NCBI RefSeq assembly: GCF_022524345.1
Contig: NZ_JAKWJU010000002.1
Coordinates: 372,001 to 436,000, forward strand
DNA from: Streptomyces marispadix
GTDB taxonomy: Bacteria; Actinomycetota; Actinomycetes; Streptomycetales; Streptomycetaceae
Reading direction: 5' to 3'
Length of the DNA: 64,000 nt
Of this stretch, positions 42,638-52,538 are shown piece by piece; the stretch's first letter is position 1, and each line of letters starts with the position of its first letter. The notes under the pieces are model-generated. The model made no database searches and was not told the DNA's origin. It worked only from the letters and a program-made list of their open reading frames with translations. Made by a program: the position numbers and the translations under genes.

Positions 42638-43282
42638 TCAGGCACGCGCGGTGCGCACCGTCTCCACGAACATCGCGTGCACCCGGTGGTCGCCGGTGAG
42701 TTCGGGGTGGAAGGACGTGGCGAGCAGCGCGTCCTGGCGCACCGCGACGGTGTGCCCGTCGTGTACGGCGAGGATCTCGGCGCGCTCCCCGGTCGACTCC
42801 ACCCAGGGCGCCCTGATGAACACCCCTTCGACGGGGCCGCCTTCGACGCCCTTGACGTCGAGGGGCGCCTCGAAGGACTCGTTCTGACGGCCGAAGGCGT
42901 TGCGACGGACGATCATGTCGATTCCGCCGACGGTCTCCTGCTCGGGCCGCCGCGCAGGAGCGCCGGAGCCGCCCGAGGGCTCGCCTTCGAAGACCGGCGA
43001 GGGGTCGAGGATCTTGTCGGCGAGCAGGATCATCCCCGCGCAGGAGCCATAGGCGGGCATGCCCGCCCGCACCCGCTCGCGCAGCGGCTCCATCAGGCCG
43101 AAGGCGACGGCCAGTTTGGCGATCGTCGTCGACTCGCCGCCGGGCACGACCAGGCCGTCGACCTCCGCGAGTTCCTCGGGCCGCCGCACCGCGACGGGGC
43201 GCGCGCCCGCCGCGGTGAGCGCGGTGAAGTGCTCGCGGACGTCGCCCTGTAGGGCGAGTACGCCGACGGCGGGTGCGGTCAC
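42638..43282 (-). CDS. pdxT: Pyridoxal 5'-phosphate synthase glutaminase subunit
   Basis: Feeds ammonia to PdxS. 214 residues. [29 protein letters not shown], nucleophile in [15 protein letters not shown] and the His/Glu pair in [14 protein letters not shown]. An insert at about residues 100-115 ([16 protein letters not shown]) is rich in Gly/Ser/Pro and is not part of the usual fold. GTG at 43282; 105 nt after the pdxS stop. Confidence 0.96.
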   Translation of the reverse strand: MTAPAVGVLALQGDVREHFTALTAAGARPVAVRRPEELAEVDGLVVPGGESTTIAKLAVAFGLMEPLRERVRAGMPAYGSCAGMILLADKILDPSPVFEGEPSGGSGAPARRPEQETVGGIDMIVRRNAFGRQNESFEAPLDVKGVEGGPVEGVFIRAPWVESTGERAEILAVHDGHTVAVRQDALLATSFHPELTGDHRVHAMFVETVRTARA

Positions 43283-43387
43283 TGACAGGGGCCTCTCGTA
43301 CGGGAGTTGTGTTGCGGAAGTCTCGTCACGGCGTGTGCGGCGTCCCGCCGAGGCGGTGGACGGGCCGGGCCGCCGGGGCCGCAGCCG

Positions 43388-44320
43388 TCACCAGCCGCGT
43401 GAGGCGTAGCGCTCGCCCTCGGGCAGGGTGTCGCAGTTGATGCCGACCATGGCCTCGCCGAGTCCGCGCGACGCATCGGCGATGATCTTCGGGTCGTCGT
43501 AGAAGGTCGTCGCCTTGACGATGGCGGCGGCGCGCTTCGCCGGGTCGCCCGACTTGAAGATCCCGGAGCCCACGAAGACGCCCTCGGCGCCGAGTTGACG
43601 CATCAGCGCGGCGTCCGCGGGGGTGGCGACACCTCCCGCGGAGAAGAGCACCACCGGCAGCTTGCCCAGCTCGGCGACCTCCCTGACCAGTTCGTACGGC
43701 GCACGCAACTCCTTGGCGGCGGCGTACAGTTCGTGGCCGTCGAGCGACTTGAGCCTGCCGATGTCGCCGTTGATCTGGCGCATGTGGCGTACGGCTTCGA
43801 CGACGTTGCCGGTGCCGGCCTCGCCCTTGGAGCGGATCATGGCGGCGCCCTCGGAGATGCGCCGCAGGGCCTCGCCGAGGTTGGTGGCTCCGCACACGAA
43901 CGGGGTGGTGAAGGCGAACTTGTCGCTGTGGTTGACCTCGTCGGCCGGGGTGAGGACCTCGGACTCGTCGATGTAGTCGACGCCCAGCGCCTGGAGGAGC
44001 TGGGCCTCCACGAAGTGGCCGATTCGGGACTTGGCCATCACGGGGATGGTGACGGCCTCGATGATCCCCTCGATCATGTCCGGGTCGGACATGCGCGCGA
44101 CGCCGCCGTCCTTGCGGATGTCCGCGGGGACGCGCTCCAGGGCCATGACCGCGACGGCACCGGCGTCCTCGGCGATCTTCGCCTGCTCCGGTGTCACGAC
44201 GTCCATGATCACGCCGCCCTTGAGCTGTTCGGCCATGCCGCGCTTGACGCGGGCGGTGCCGGTGGCGGGGGCCTGGGCGGCGGTGGCGGTGGCGGCAGAG
44301 GCGGAAGACGGGGTGGACAC
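43388..44320 (-). CDS. pdxS: Pyridoxal 5'-phosphate synthase, PdxS subunit
   Basis: Builds PLP from ribose 5-phosphate, glyceraldehyde 3-phosphate and ammonia. 310 residues: the family core begins [18 protein letters not shown] after an Ala/Thr/Ser-rich head of 25 residues. Catalytic lysines are in [25 protein letters not shown] [14 protein letters not shown] and in [31 protein letters not shown] follows. GTG at 44320 has GAGG 6 nt upstream. Confidence 0.97.
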   Translation of the reverse strand: MSTPSSASAATATAAQAPATGTARVKRGMAEQLKGGVIMDVVTPEQAKIAEDAGAVAVMALERVPADIRKDGGVARMSDPDMIEGIIEAVTIPVMAKSRIGHFVEAQLLQALGVDYIDESEVLTPADEVNHSDKFAFTTPFVCGATNLGEALRRISEGAAMIRSKGEAGTGNVVEAVRHMRQINGDIGRLKSLDGHELYAAAKELRAPYELVREVAELGKLPVVLFSAGGVATPADAALMRQLGAEGVFVGSGIFKSGDPAKRAAAIVKATTFYDDPKIIADASRGLGEAMVGINCDTLPEGERYASRGW

Positions 44321-44542
44321 GTATGACCTCACTCGACGGTAAAAGTACGACAGGACCATGGTAGGTCCGTTCCATACACCGTCCCGGAGAGGGGTGGCCT
44401 TGGAAAAGGGCCAATTCCGCTGCGGTGGACTGGGGGCGGGGCGTTGTGGCCTTACGTGACCGCCGGGCCACAGGCTGCTCAACGGACCGCCGGGGGCCGC
44501 ACCCCGCGCCGTCTCCCAGGGTCTCCGTCGCCCCGATCTCCC

Positions 44543-45103
44543 TTACGCCGGCGCCCCGTTGCCCCGGTCCGCGAGCGCCGGCGGCGGCTCGTCGTCCATC
44601 TCGAAGGCCAGCGGGAACGGTGCGTACCCGGCCAGCCGCAGCCAGCGCACGGTGCGATGGCGGCGCAGCGCGCGAGCGGCCCGCACGGCGTCGTTGTGGA
44701 AGCGCCGCGCCATCGGCACCCGCCGTACGGCCGCCGCGAGTTCGCTCGCCGCCTCCTCACCGCCCGGCGCGGCCCGTACGGCCTCGACCTGCGTGCTCTC
44801 GTCGAATACCGCGCGCAGCGCCTGGCTCAGCTCGCTCTCGGCGACCTCACGCTGTTCCTCGGCGGCCTGACGGGCGTCGTGCGCGGCCTGGTACAGGACC
44901 ATCGACGCGGCCGGATCGAGGACTCCGGCGGTGGCCAACTCCTGGGCGATGGAAGCCCGTCGGAGGAGCTGGGCGTCGAGCGCCGCCCGTGCCGCGTCGA
45001 TGCGGGCGTGCAGCCGGTCGAGCCGTCCGGCCGTCCAGCTCAGATAGACGCCGACGAGGAGCACCGCCACGGCAAGCAGGATCAAGGTGGTCATCGTGGG
45101 CAT
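44543..45103 (-). CDS. LemA-like membrane protein, function unknown
   Basis: 186 residues. One N-terminal helix (MTTLILLAVAVLLVGVYLSW) followed by a long helical domain with coiled-coil character (LDRLHARIDAARAALDAQLL). The segment RRFHNDAVRAARALRRHR...PLAFEM resembles the LemA C-terminal pattern, but the match is distant. Start taken at ATG 45103; the ATG three codons on is an alternative. In Streptomyces it is usually found between pdxS and pimA. Confidence 0.8.
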   Translation of the reverse strand: MPTMTTLILLAVAVLLVGVYLSWTAGRLDRLHARIDAARAALDAQLLRRASIAQELATAGVLDPAASMVLYQAAHDARQAAEEQREVAESELSQALRAVFDESTQVEAVRAAPGGEEAASELAAAVRRVPMARRFHNDAVRAARALRRHRTVRWLRLAGYAPFPLAFEMDDEPPPALADRGNGAPA

Positions 45104-45165
45104 GGCTTCCGCGCTCTCCCTCGTTCACCGGCCGGCGGCACGGCGGCGTCGCCGGTCACGGGCGT

Positions 45166-45245
45166 CATCGGTAACGGTCGGCATCGGTAACGGTCGGCAT
45201 CGGTAACGGTCGGCATCGATCACGAGCGGCATGGATCTCGGGCGC
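45166..45245. repeat. 16-bp tandem repeat upstream of the LemA-like gene
   Basis: CATCGGTAACGGTCGG is repeated exactly at 45166, 45182 and 45198; degenerate copies follow at 45214 and 45230. It fills part of the 172-nt gap after pimA. Confidence 0.9.
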
Positions 45246-45275
45246 CGTCGGTCACGGCGTCATCGGTGGGCGGCA

Positions 45276-46436
45276 TCAGTCACGGGCAAGGCCGAAGCGG
45301 GCGAGGAATCCGATGCGTTCGTCGGGTGCTACCGCTGCCGCCCCGTCGGTGACGGTCTCGTAGACGGCGAGGATGTCGGCGCCCACGGTCGACCAGTCGA
45401 AGCGGCGTACATGGCGGCTCCCGTACGCACGAAGTGCCGCCCGGCGCTCCGGGTCGGTCAGCAGCCGCACGGCGGCGTCCGCGAGCGCGTCCGCGTCCTC
45501 GCTGGGGAACAGCTCGCCCGCCTCTCCCCCGTCGAGCACCTGCGCGAAGGCGTCCAGGTCGCTGGCGAGCACGGGGGCGCCCGCGGACATCGCCTCGACG
45601 AGGATGATCCCGAACGACTCGCCCCCGGTGTTGGGCGCCACGTAGAGATCGACGCTGCGGAGCAGCCGCGCCTTGTCCTCGTCGCTGATCATGCCGAGGA
45701 ACTCAACGCGCCCTCGCACGCCTTCGGGCAGCTCCTCCACGGCCTCGTCCTCGTCGCCGCGTCCCGCGACCAGCAGCCGTGTGTCCGGAAGCGATTCGAG
45801 GATGCGCGGCAGCGCCCTCATCACCACGGGAAGTCCCTTGCGGGGCTCGTCGATCCGTCCGATGAAGCCGATGGTGCCGCCCTGCCACTCCGCCTTGGGC
45901 TCCGCGCGTGCGAAGAAGTCGACGTCGACGCCGTTGGGGATGACGACGGCGTCGCCGCCGAGGTGCTCGACGAAGGTGCGGCGCGCGTACTCGCTGACCG
46001 CGATCCGTGCGCTGATCTTCTCCAGCGCGGGCTGGAGGATCGGATACGCCGCGATCATCGCCCGCGAGCGGGGGTTGGAGGTGTGGAAGGTGGCGACGAT
46101 CGGCCCCTGCGCGGCCCAGCAGGTGAGCAACGCGAGGGAGGGAGTGGCCGGTTCGTGGATGTGCAGCACGTCGAAGGCGCCCTCGTGCACCCAGCGCCTG
46201 ACGCGTGCCGCGGACAGGAAGCCGAAGTTGAGGCGTGCCACGGAGCCGTTGTAGGGCACGGGCACGGCACGCCCCGCCGACACGACGTACGGCGGCAGCG
46301 GCGTCTCGTCGTCGGACGGCGCCAGTACGGACACCTCGTGCCCGGCGGCGTCGAGATGCTCCGCCAGGTCGCGCACGTGGAACTGGACGCCGCCCGGCAC
46401 GTCCCAGGAGTACGGGCAGACGATCCCGACCCTCAT
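45276..46436 (-). CDS. pimA: Phosphatidyl-myo-inositol mannosyltransferase (GT4)
   Basis: Transfers the first mannose from GDP-Man to phosphatidylinositol at the inner membrane face. 386 residues. N-terminal VGIVCPYSWDVPGGVQFHV, IPNGVDVDFFAR, IGFIGRIDEPRKGL and the EX7E motif in GESFGIILVEAMSAGAPVL. ATG at 46436 overlaps the patA stop (ATGA). It stands in the pgsA-patA-pimA order of mycobacteria. Confidence 0.94.
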   Translation of the reverse strand: MRVGIVCPYSWDVPGGVQFHVRDLAEHLDAAGHEVSVLAPSDDETPLPPYVVSAGRAVPVPYNGSVARLNFGFLSAARVRRWVHEGAFDVLHIHEPATPSLALLTCWAAQGPIVATFHTSNPRSRAMIAAYPILQPALEKISARIAVSEYARRTFVEHLGGDAVVIPNGVDVDFFARAEPKAEWQGGTIGFIGRIDEPRKGLPVVMRALPRILESLPDTRLLVAGRGDEDEAVEELPEGVRGRVEFLGMISDEDKARLLRSVDLYVAPNTGGESFGIILVEAMSAGAPVLASDLDAFAQVLDGGEAGELFPSEDADALADAAVRLLTDPERRAALRAYGSRHVRRFDWSTVGADILAVYETVTDGAAAVAPDERIGFLARFGLARD

Positions 46437-47599
46437 CGCTCGCGGTCCTCCCCTGGGGCGGTGCGGCGCCCGGAGGCACGCTCGTCGACGTGAGCCGCCT
46501 CAGCGTCGGACCCGGCCGCGCCCGCCGTGCCGTCGCCCGAAGTGCCGCAGTTCGCGGGGCCGCTGTTCGCCGGACCACTGCCCGAAGTGCCGCTGCCCGC
46601 CGGGCCGTTCGCCGCCGGGCCGTCTCCCTCCGTAGCGACCGGCGCTGAGTCGGCCGCCGGGCCGTCCCCCGTACCGCCGTGCGGCTCCCCCGCCCCCTCC
46701 CGCACCGGCAGGTCCGAGAGCCACAGCCGCTGAAGCATGTGCCAGTCCTCCGGATGTCCCGCGATGCCCTCGGCGAAGCGGTCGGCCACGGCCTGGGTCA
46801 TCGCCGACGTCTTCTCCTCCCGTGTGCCCCGCGAGGGCACCTCGACCGGTGGGTGGACCATCCCCTCCATCCGCGGCGGCTCCTCGTACCAGAGCGTCAC
46901 CGGCAGCAGCAGCGCCCCGGTCTGCTGGGCGAGCAGCGCGGGCCCCGCGGGCATGCGCGTACGTTCGCCGAAGAAGTCCACCTCGACGCCGGAGGACGAC
47001 AGATCACGGTCGGCCACCAGGCACACCAGGCCGCCGTCGCGCAGCCGCCGGGCGAGCGTGCCGAAGGCGCTGCCGCCGGAGTGCGGCAGCACCTCCATGC
47101 CGAGCCCCTCCCGGTAGGCGACGAAGCGGTCGAAGAGCGATTCGGGCTTGAGGCGTTCGACGACCGTGCTGAAGGGCGTCTTCAGCACGGTCGTCACATA
47201 CGCGCCCGCCAGATCCCAGTTGGCCAGGTGCGGCAGCGCGAGGATCACGCCGCGGTCCGAGGCGATGCCGTCGGTCAGCCTGCGCAGCTCGTGGATGTGG
47301 ACGTTGTCCCGTATGTGCGGCTCCTGCCAGGCCGGTAGCCGGAACGACTCCATCCAGTACCGCAGATACGAGCGCATCCCGGCCTGTGACAGCTCCCTGA
47401 GGCGCTCGGAGGAGGCCCCTGGCACCACACGCGCCAGGTTCGCCTCAAGCCGGCGTACGCCCTTGCCGCGCTGTCTCCAGGCGGTGTCCGCGATGGAGCG
47501 GCCCAGCGCCGCCGCGACCGGTTCCGGAAGCCTGCGCACTCCGGCCCAGCCCAGCCCGTACAGCGAATCGGTCAGCCGCTCGGCGGGAGTGCTGCTCAC
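46433..47599 (-). CDS. Phosphatidylinositol mannoside acyltransferase
   Basis: LPLAT-family acyltransferase (PatA type) that acylates the mannose of PIM. 388 residues. HX4D motif in ILALPHLANWDLAGAY at about 142 and VADRDLSSSGVEVDFFGE. After about residue 310 the protein ends in ~75 residues of Gly/Ala/Ser/Pro/Asn repeats not belonging to the fold. GTG at 47599 overlaps the pgsA stop (GTGA). Confidence 0.93.
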   Translation of the reverse strand: MSSTPAERLTDSLYGLGWAGVRRLPEPVAAALGRSIADTAWRQRGKGVRRLEANLARVVPGASSERLRELSQAGMRSYLRYWMESFRLPAWQEPHIRDNVHIHELRRLTDGIASDRGVILALPHLANWDLAGAYVTTVLKTPFSTVVERLKPESLFDRFVAYREGLGMEVLPHSGGSAFGTLARRLRDGGLVCLVADRDLSSSGVEVDFFGERTRMPAGPALLAQQTGALLLPVTLWYEEPPRMEGMVHPPVEVPSRGTREEKTSAMTQAVADRFAEGIAGHPEDWHMLQRLWLSDLPVREGAGEPHGGTGDGPAADSAPVATEGDGPAANGPAGSGTSGSGPANSGPANCGTSGDGTAGAAGSDAEAAHVDERASGRRTAPGEDRER

Positions 47600-48237
47600 G
47601 CGCCCGTCCCCTCCGCCTCGGCGGCCTCACGCCGTACGGTCACCACCCGCTGCCCGAGAGTCACGAGGCTGCCGAGGGCGACGGCCCACAGAGCGATGGG
47701 CAGCAGGACGCCGATGTAGGGGACGCCGAAGGTCGTGAAGCCCGAGAATCCGGCCAGGACCAGGGTGATGACGAGCCGTTCGGCGCGCTCCACAAGGCCG
47801 TTGACGTTCACCGGCAGGCCGATGCTCTCGCCTCGGGCCTTGGTGTACGACACGACCTGGCCGCTGGCAAGGCAGAAGATCGTCACCCCGCACATCAGGA
47901 CGCTGTCGCCGCCGCCCGCGTACCACAGCGCGATGCCGCCGAAGACCGCCGCGTCCGCGACGCGGTCGAGCGTCGAGTCGAGGAAGGCGCCCCAGCGGCT
48001 CGAACGCCCGAGCTGCCGGGCCATGTTGCCGTCGACGAGGTCGGAGAAGACGAAGAGCGTGATGACGACGGTGCCCCAGAAGAACTCGCCGAGCGGGTAG
48101 AAGACCAGCGCTCCCGCGACCACTCCTCCGGTGCCGATCAGGGTGACCGTGTCCGGGCTCACTCCCAGCCGCAGCAGCATCGTCGCGAATGGGGTGAGGA
48201 CACGCGTGAAGAACGCACGCGCGTACTTGTTCAGCAT
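47596..48237 (-). CDS. pgsA: CDP-alcohol phosphatidyltransferase, phosphatidylinositol phosphate synthase type
   Basis: Forms phosphatidylinositol (phosphate) for PIM synthesis. 213 residues, about six helices. The CDP-alcohol signature D-x2-DG-x2-AR-x8-G-x3-D-x3-D is complete (DLVDGNMARQ ... GAFLDSTLD). ATG at 48237 (MLNKYARAFFTRVLTPFA), GGGA upstream. First gene of the PIM operon, divergent from the EF-G-like gene. Confidence 0.94.
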   Translation of the reverse strand: MLNKYARAFFTRVLTPFATMLLRLGVSPDTVTLIGTGGVVAGALVFYPLGEFFWGTVVITLFVFSDLVDGNMARQLGRSSRWGAFLDSTLDRVADAAVFGGIALWYAGGGDSVLMCGVTIFCLASGQVVSYTKARGESIGLPVNVNGLVERAERLVITLVLAGFSGFTTFGVPYIGVLLPIALWAVALGSLVTLGQRVVTVRREAAEAEGTGA

Positions 48238-48449
48238 GGCCGTCCCGTTGATCGATGGCGGGGCCGGCAGCGGGATGCGCGGCCGGCGGGCCCATGTTAG
48301 CCAGGCTCGCAGGCCCCCGGGCCCAGGGTCCACGGGCCGCACTGGCCTACGTATGGACGCGTGCGGAGTGCGGTGGAAAGCTCGAAGTAACGCGGCAAAC
48401 GCGTCGAAGCCAGACGGACCCAGCAGGTGTCGACCGGAAGGCGGGACAC

Positions 48450-50648
48450 ATGGGCGACAAGGCGAGCACACACCCCGGAGCCGCCGGCAGGGCAGCGGCG
48501 GCCGACCACCCCTCCAAACTGCGGAACGTGGTACTGGTCGGCCACAGCGGCTCGGGAAAGACCACCCTCGTCGAAGCACTCGCGCTGGCCTCAGGGGCAG
48601 TGACGAGAGCCGGCAGGGTGGAGGACGGCGGAACCCTCTCCGACTACGACGAGATCGAGCACCGTCAGCACCGTTCGGTGCAGCTCTCGCTGGTGCCGGT
48701 CGAGTGGGAGGGAATCCGGATCAACATACTGGACACCCCCGGATATGCGGATTTCGTCGGGGAGTTGAGGGCCGGTCTGCGTGCGGCGGACGCGGCCCTC
48801 TTCGTCGTCTCGGCGGCGGACGGCGTCGACGGCGCGACCCGGCTCGTATGGGAGGAGTGCGCGTCCGTGGGGATGCCGCGGGCGATCGTGGTGACCCATC
48901 TCGACGCCGCACGCGCCGACTTCGAGGACATGGTCTCGGTGTGCCAGCGCGAGTTCGGCGGCGAGGACCCCGACGCGGTCATTCCGCTGTATCTGCCGCT
49001 GCGCGGCGAGCAGGGCGCCGACGGCCAGGCCCCCGTGGAGGGGCTGCTCGGCCTGCTCTCCCAGCGCGTCTACGACTACTCCTCCGGCACACGTACCGAA
49101 CGCGACCCCGATCAGGGGCAGTTGCCGCAGATCGAGACCGCCCGCAACAGGCTCATCGAGGGGATCATCTCCGAGAGCGAGGACGAGACCCTCATGGACC
49201 GCTACCTCGGCGGTGAGGAGTGCGACATCCAGACCCTGATCAAGGACCTGGAGAAGGCCGTCGCCCGCGGCGTCTTCCACCCGGTGCTCGCGGCGGCCCC
49301 GGCCCCCGAGGGCGGGAAGCACGGACTGGGCACCCTGGAGCTGCTGGAACTGATCACGGGCGGTTTCCCCTCCCCGCTGGAACACGAGATCCCCGCCGTC
49401 ACCACGCCGGAAGGCAAGCCGCAGCCGGCGCTGGCCTGCGATCCCGAAGGGCCGCTGGCCGCCGAGGTAGTCAAGACCTCCTCCGACCCGTATGTGGGCC
49501 GCATCTCACTCGTACGTGTCTTCTCCGGCACCCTCCGTCCCGATGAGACCGTGCACGTCTCCGGGCACGGCCTGGAGGACCGGGGCCACGAGGACCACGA
49601 CGTCGACGAGCGGGTCGGAGCGCTGTCCGCGCCCTTCGGCAAGCAGCAGCGACCGCTGTCGAAGGCCGTCGCGGGCGATCTCGCCTGCGTGGCGAAGCTC
49701 AACCGCGCCGAGACCGGCGACACCCTCTCCGCCAAGGACTCCCCGCTGCTGATGGAGCCCTGGCTGATGCCGGACCCGTTGCTTCCGGTCGCCATCGAGG
49801 CACACACCAAGGCCGACGAGGACAAGCTCTCGCACGGTCTGTCCCGGCTCGTCGCCGAGGACCCGACGATGCGCCTGGAGCAGAACCCCGACACCCGCCA
49901 GCTCGTGCTGTGGTGCCTGGGCGAGGCGCACATGGGCGTCGCGCTGGAGCGGCTGCGCAGCCGCTACGGCGTCAACGTCGACTCCGTACCGCACAAGGTG
50001 TCGCTGCGGGAGACCTTCGCCGAGCAGGCGGAGGGCCGCGGACGACACGTCAAACAGTCGGGCGGGCACGGGCAGTTCGCGATCTGCGACATCACCGTCG
50101 AGCCGCTGCCCGGCGGTTCGGGCATCGAGTTCGTGGACAAGGTGGTGGGCGGCGCCGTGCCGCGGCAGTTCATCCCGTCCGTGGAGAAGGGCGTAAGGGC
50201 ACAGGCCGCCAAGGGCGTCGCCGCCGGCTATCCGCTGGTGGACTTCCGGGTGACGCTGCACGACGGCAAGGCCCACTCGGTGGACTCCTCCGACGCGGCC
50301 TTCCAGACGGCGGGCGCGCTGGCGCTGCGCGAGTGCGCGGCCAAGGCGCGCATCCATCTGCTGGAGCCCGTCGCGGAGTTGGAGGTCGACGTGGAGGACG
50401 AGTACGTGGGCCCCGTGATGAGCGATCTGTCCGGGCGCCGCGGCAAGGTCTCCGGTACCGAGCAGGCATCCGACGGGCACACGCTCGTGAGGGCGCAGAT
50501 CCCGGAGATCGAGATCAGCCGGTACGCGGTGGAGCTGCGCTCGCTGTCCCACGGGACGGGCCGCTTCGCGCGCTCGTACGCCTGCCATGAGCCGATGCCC
50601 CAGCAGTTGGCTGGCAAGATCCTGGAAGCCGCCCAGAACGGCGGCTGA
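48450..50648 (+). CDS. EF-G-like GTPase with altered switch I
   Basis: 732 residues with EF-G domain order. G1 GHSGSGKTT at 31-39, G3 DTPGYADF at 95-102, G4 THLD at 149-152 instead of NKMD. In switch I the usual RGITI is RSVQL, so the Mg-binding Thr is Gln78. The C-terminal domains are intact (KQSGGHGQFAICDITVEPLP, ARSYACHEP). It resembles the EF-G2-type paralogues of actinobacteria, reported to lack ribosome-stimulated GTP hydrolysis. ATG at 48450 with AAGG upstream; a longer upstream frame is a shadow. Confidence 0.92.
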   Translation: MGDKASTHPGAAGRAAAADHPSKLRNVVLVGHSGSGKTTLVEALALASGAVTRAGRVEDGGTLSDYDEIEHRQHRSVQLSLVPVEWEGIRINILDTPGYADFVGELRAGLRAADAALFVVSAADGVDGATRLVWEECASVGMPRAIVVTHLDAARADFEDMVSVCQREFGGEDPDAVIPLYLPLRGEQGADGQAPVEGLLGLLSQRVYDYSSGTRTERDPDQGQLPQIETARNRLIEGIISESEDETLMDRYLGGEECDIQTLIKDLEKAVARGVFHPVLAAAPAPEGGKHGLGTLELLELITGGFPSPLEHEIPAVTTPEGKPQPALACDPEGPLAAEVVKTSSDPYVGRISLVRVFSGTLRPDETVHVSGHGLEDRGHEDHDVDERVGALSAPFGKQQRPLSKAVAGDLACVAKLNRAETGDTLSAKDSPLLMEPWLMPDPLLPVAIEAHTKADEDKLSHGLSRLVAEDPTMRLEQNPDTRQLVLWCLGEAHMGVALERLRSRYGVNVDSVPHKVSLRETFAEQAEGRGRHVKQSGGHGQFAICDITVEPLPGGSGIEFVDKVVGGAVPRQFIPSVEKGVRAQAAKGVAAGYPLVDFRVTLHDGKAHSVDSSDAAFQTAGALALRECAAKARIHLLEPVAELEVDVEDEYVGPVMSDLSGRRGKVSGTEQASDGHTLVRAQIPEIEISRYAVELRSLSHGTGRFARSYACHEPMPQQLAGKILEAAQNGG

Positions 50649-50783
50649 CTGCGGCTACGCTGGACAAAGGCACGTGAAGAGGTGTGCCGGCCACGGCAGT
50701 TGGGAATGCCGTGGTCGGCACCCGCACGTGTTCGGCACAGCATGCGGGCGGGCAGCGCCGAGGCTTGAGGGAGTGGGGGCTCA

Positions 50784-52454
50784 GTGGCCGGGTTCGAGGA
50801 TTTCGAGGGCATCGAGGCCGCGTCCGACTTCAGTCCGGGCGCCCAGGTGCCGCTCTCGGGCTCGGGCGGGCAGACGGCGGCCACGCAGGCCCTGGCCTCC
50901 GCGGCGTACCGGGACACCCCGATCACGACTCTCATCGAGGCGAACGACAGCGCGTCCGTGAAGGCGCCGCGCCTGTCGCTTTTCGAGCCGAACCTCGGCG
51001 AGGCGTTCTCCCGCGCCGTCCAGGTACGGCTGCTGGGCGGGGCGCGCAAGGCGCTCATCCAGTCCTTCGGCATCGAGCCGCAGACGGTCGTCGAGCACTG
51101 CCTGGCCGCCTCCCGGATACGCAAGGACCGCGACACCCGGCTGACCGTGATCATGGTCATCTTCGGGGTGCTGTTCCTGCCGGGCACACTGCTGTGGCTG
51201 CTGGCCTTCCAGTTGCGCCGTGCGATAGCGGGCGCGCAGGACAAGCGCATGGGCGCCTTCGGCATGGCCGCCATGGTCGCGCTGGGCGGTCTGGCCGTGG
51301 TGTTCATGCTGAAGCTGCCCTTCACCGGCGTCCTCGGCATCTATCTGCGCGCAATGCTGGTCCTGCCCATCGTCGGCTGGCTGTGGGCGAAGCAGGTCTG
51401 CGAGCGCTCCGCGAAGCTGCTCCGCGCCCAGTGGGAGCAACTGCTCGGCGGCGGCGGCGTCGGCGCGAAGATCCCCGAGGCCGTACCGCAGGACCCGGGC
51501 GACGCGGGCGCCGAGCGCATCCGGCTGGGCCTGGCGAAGCTCAGCGCCGAGCAGGCCAGCAACCTCGTCTACTACGCCGGTCCCAAGGGGATACTCGGCA
51601 TGGGCACGCGCTGGGGAAGCTGGCAGCTCGCCGAGGAGCTGGTCCCCAAGGACCCCGAGGGCGACATCAACCCGTTCCGCAGTTGGGACGTCGTACGTGC
51701 CATCTACGACCAGCTCCGCATGCTGGAGCGAGGCCCGCTGCACACCGGCGGCTTCCCCAAGCCGTCCATACGGCACTGGATCGTCTCCCCCATCGGCGAG
51801 GGCGCCAAGGAGGTCTCACGCCCGGAGGGCCAGGAGGTCGAGGGCTACCGCATCAAGGACTTCGAGATACAGCGCATCTGCAACGAGCAGCAGTTCGGCA
51901 GCGGCAACAGGCACTATCTCGGCGTCCAGTTCGTGCTCTGGGACGGCCAGTTGGTGATCACGCTGCTGATCACGGTGACGGTGCTGCACCACACGCTGCG
52001 CATCGAGGTCACCGGCCACGCGCTGGGGCCCGTACATCCGCTGTTCACGACGAAGCCGTCGGCGAAGACCAAGACGGTCTCCAAGAGCGTGAAGTTCTGG
52101 GAGACCAAGGACATCAAGCTGCCGCTGGTGGAGACCAAGGAGGTGGTCCGGCTGGCCGCCCGCGCTCCGCTGACGTGGTTCCCGCCGGTGCTGGACTTCC
52201 TCGGCGGCAAGCTGAATCTGCCGGAGCCCTTCGGCCTGCGGCACGCATGGGCGGACAAGCCGTGGCGGCACCGCTTCATGGCCGACGACGCGCTGCGCGC
52301 GGCCACGCCGGTGCTGCGGGTGGTGCACTCCGCGGCCATGCGCGTGCTGGACGAGAACGGCTGCGACACCAAGCAGTTCGGCGCCCGTTCGCTCGTGCTC
52401 AGCGGCCAGGTGCAGGGCGCCGAGCCGACGAAGGCCGACTCCTACAACGCGTGA
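50784..52454 (+). CDS. Large membrane protein, function unknown
   Basis: 556 residues from GTG 50784 (MAGFEDFEGIEAASDF; G-rich upstream). A soluble head of ~115 residues is followed by two hydrophobic helix pairs (LTVIMVIFGVLFLPGTLLWLL; FGMAAMVALGGLAVVFML and GIYLRAMLVLPIVGWLWA), a long soluble part with GMGTRWGSWQLAEELVPKDP, and a further hydrophobic stretch (LVITLLITVTVLHHTLRIE). I do not recognise a family. The gene follows the EF-G-like gene after 135 nt. Confidence 0.88.
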   Translation: MAGFEDFEGIEAASDFSPGAQVPLSGSGGQTAATQALASAAYRDTPITTLIEANDSASVKAPRLSLFEPNLGEAFSRAVQVRLLGGARKALIQSFGIEPQTVVEHCLAASRIRKDRDTRLTVIMVIFGVLFLPGTLLWLLAFQLRRAIAGAQDKRMGAFGMAAMVALGGLAVVFMLKLPFTGVLGIYLRAMLVLPIVGWLWAKQVCERSAKLLRAQWEQLLGGGGVGAKIPEAVPQDPGDAGAERIRLGLAKLSAEQASNLVYYAGPKGILGMGTRWGSWQLAEELVPKDPEGDINPFRSWDVVRAIYDQLRMLERGPLHTGGFPKPSIRHWIVSPIGEGAKEVSRPEGQEVEGYRIKDFEIQRICNEQQFGSGNRHYLGVQFVLWDGQLVITLLITVTVLHHTLRIEVTGHALGPVHPLFTTKPSAKTKTVSKSVKFWETKDIKLPLVETKEVVRLAARAPLTWFPPVLDFLGGKLNLPEPFGLRHAWADKPWRHRFMADDALRAATPVLRVVHSAAMRVLDENGCDTKQFGARSLVLSGQVQGAEPTKADSYNA

Positions 52455-52502
52455 ACCTGCCGCAGGCGGGCGGCGGTCGAGGCTCGTTCCGTATTCGTAT
52501 GG

Positions 52503-52527
52503 GCCCGCGGTCACCGCACCGGCGGGC
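52503..52527. terminator. Hairpin between convergent genes
   Basis: GCCCGC (52503-52508) pairs with GCGGGC (52522-52527), extended by GGT/ACC with one bulge. Located in the 84-nt gap between the membrane protein and the HIT gene. Confidence 0.4.
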
Positions 52528-52538
52528 GCTCCCGTCCG

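Noticed and set aside
42627..42652. ACCGCGC/GCGCGGT hairpin as pdxT terminator
   Set aside because: Partly inside the pdxT 3' end, only 7 bp, no T-run.
45166..45245. CRISPR array
   Set aside because: Units are contiguous without spacers, so it is a simple tandem repeat; the same holds for 15711-15795.
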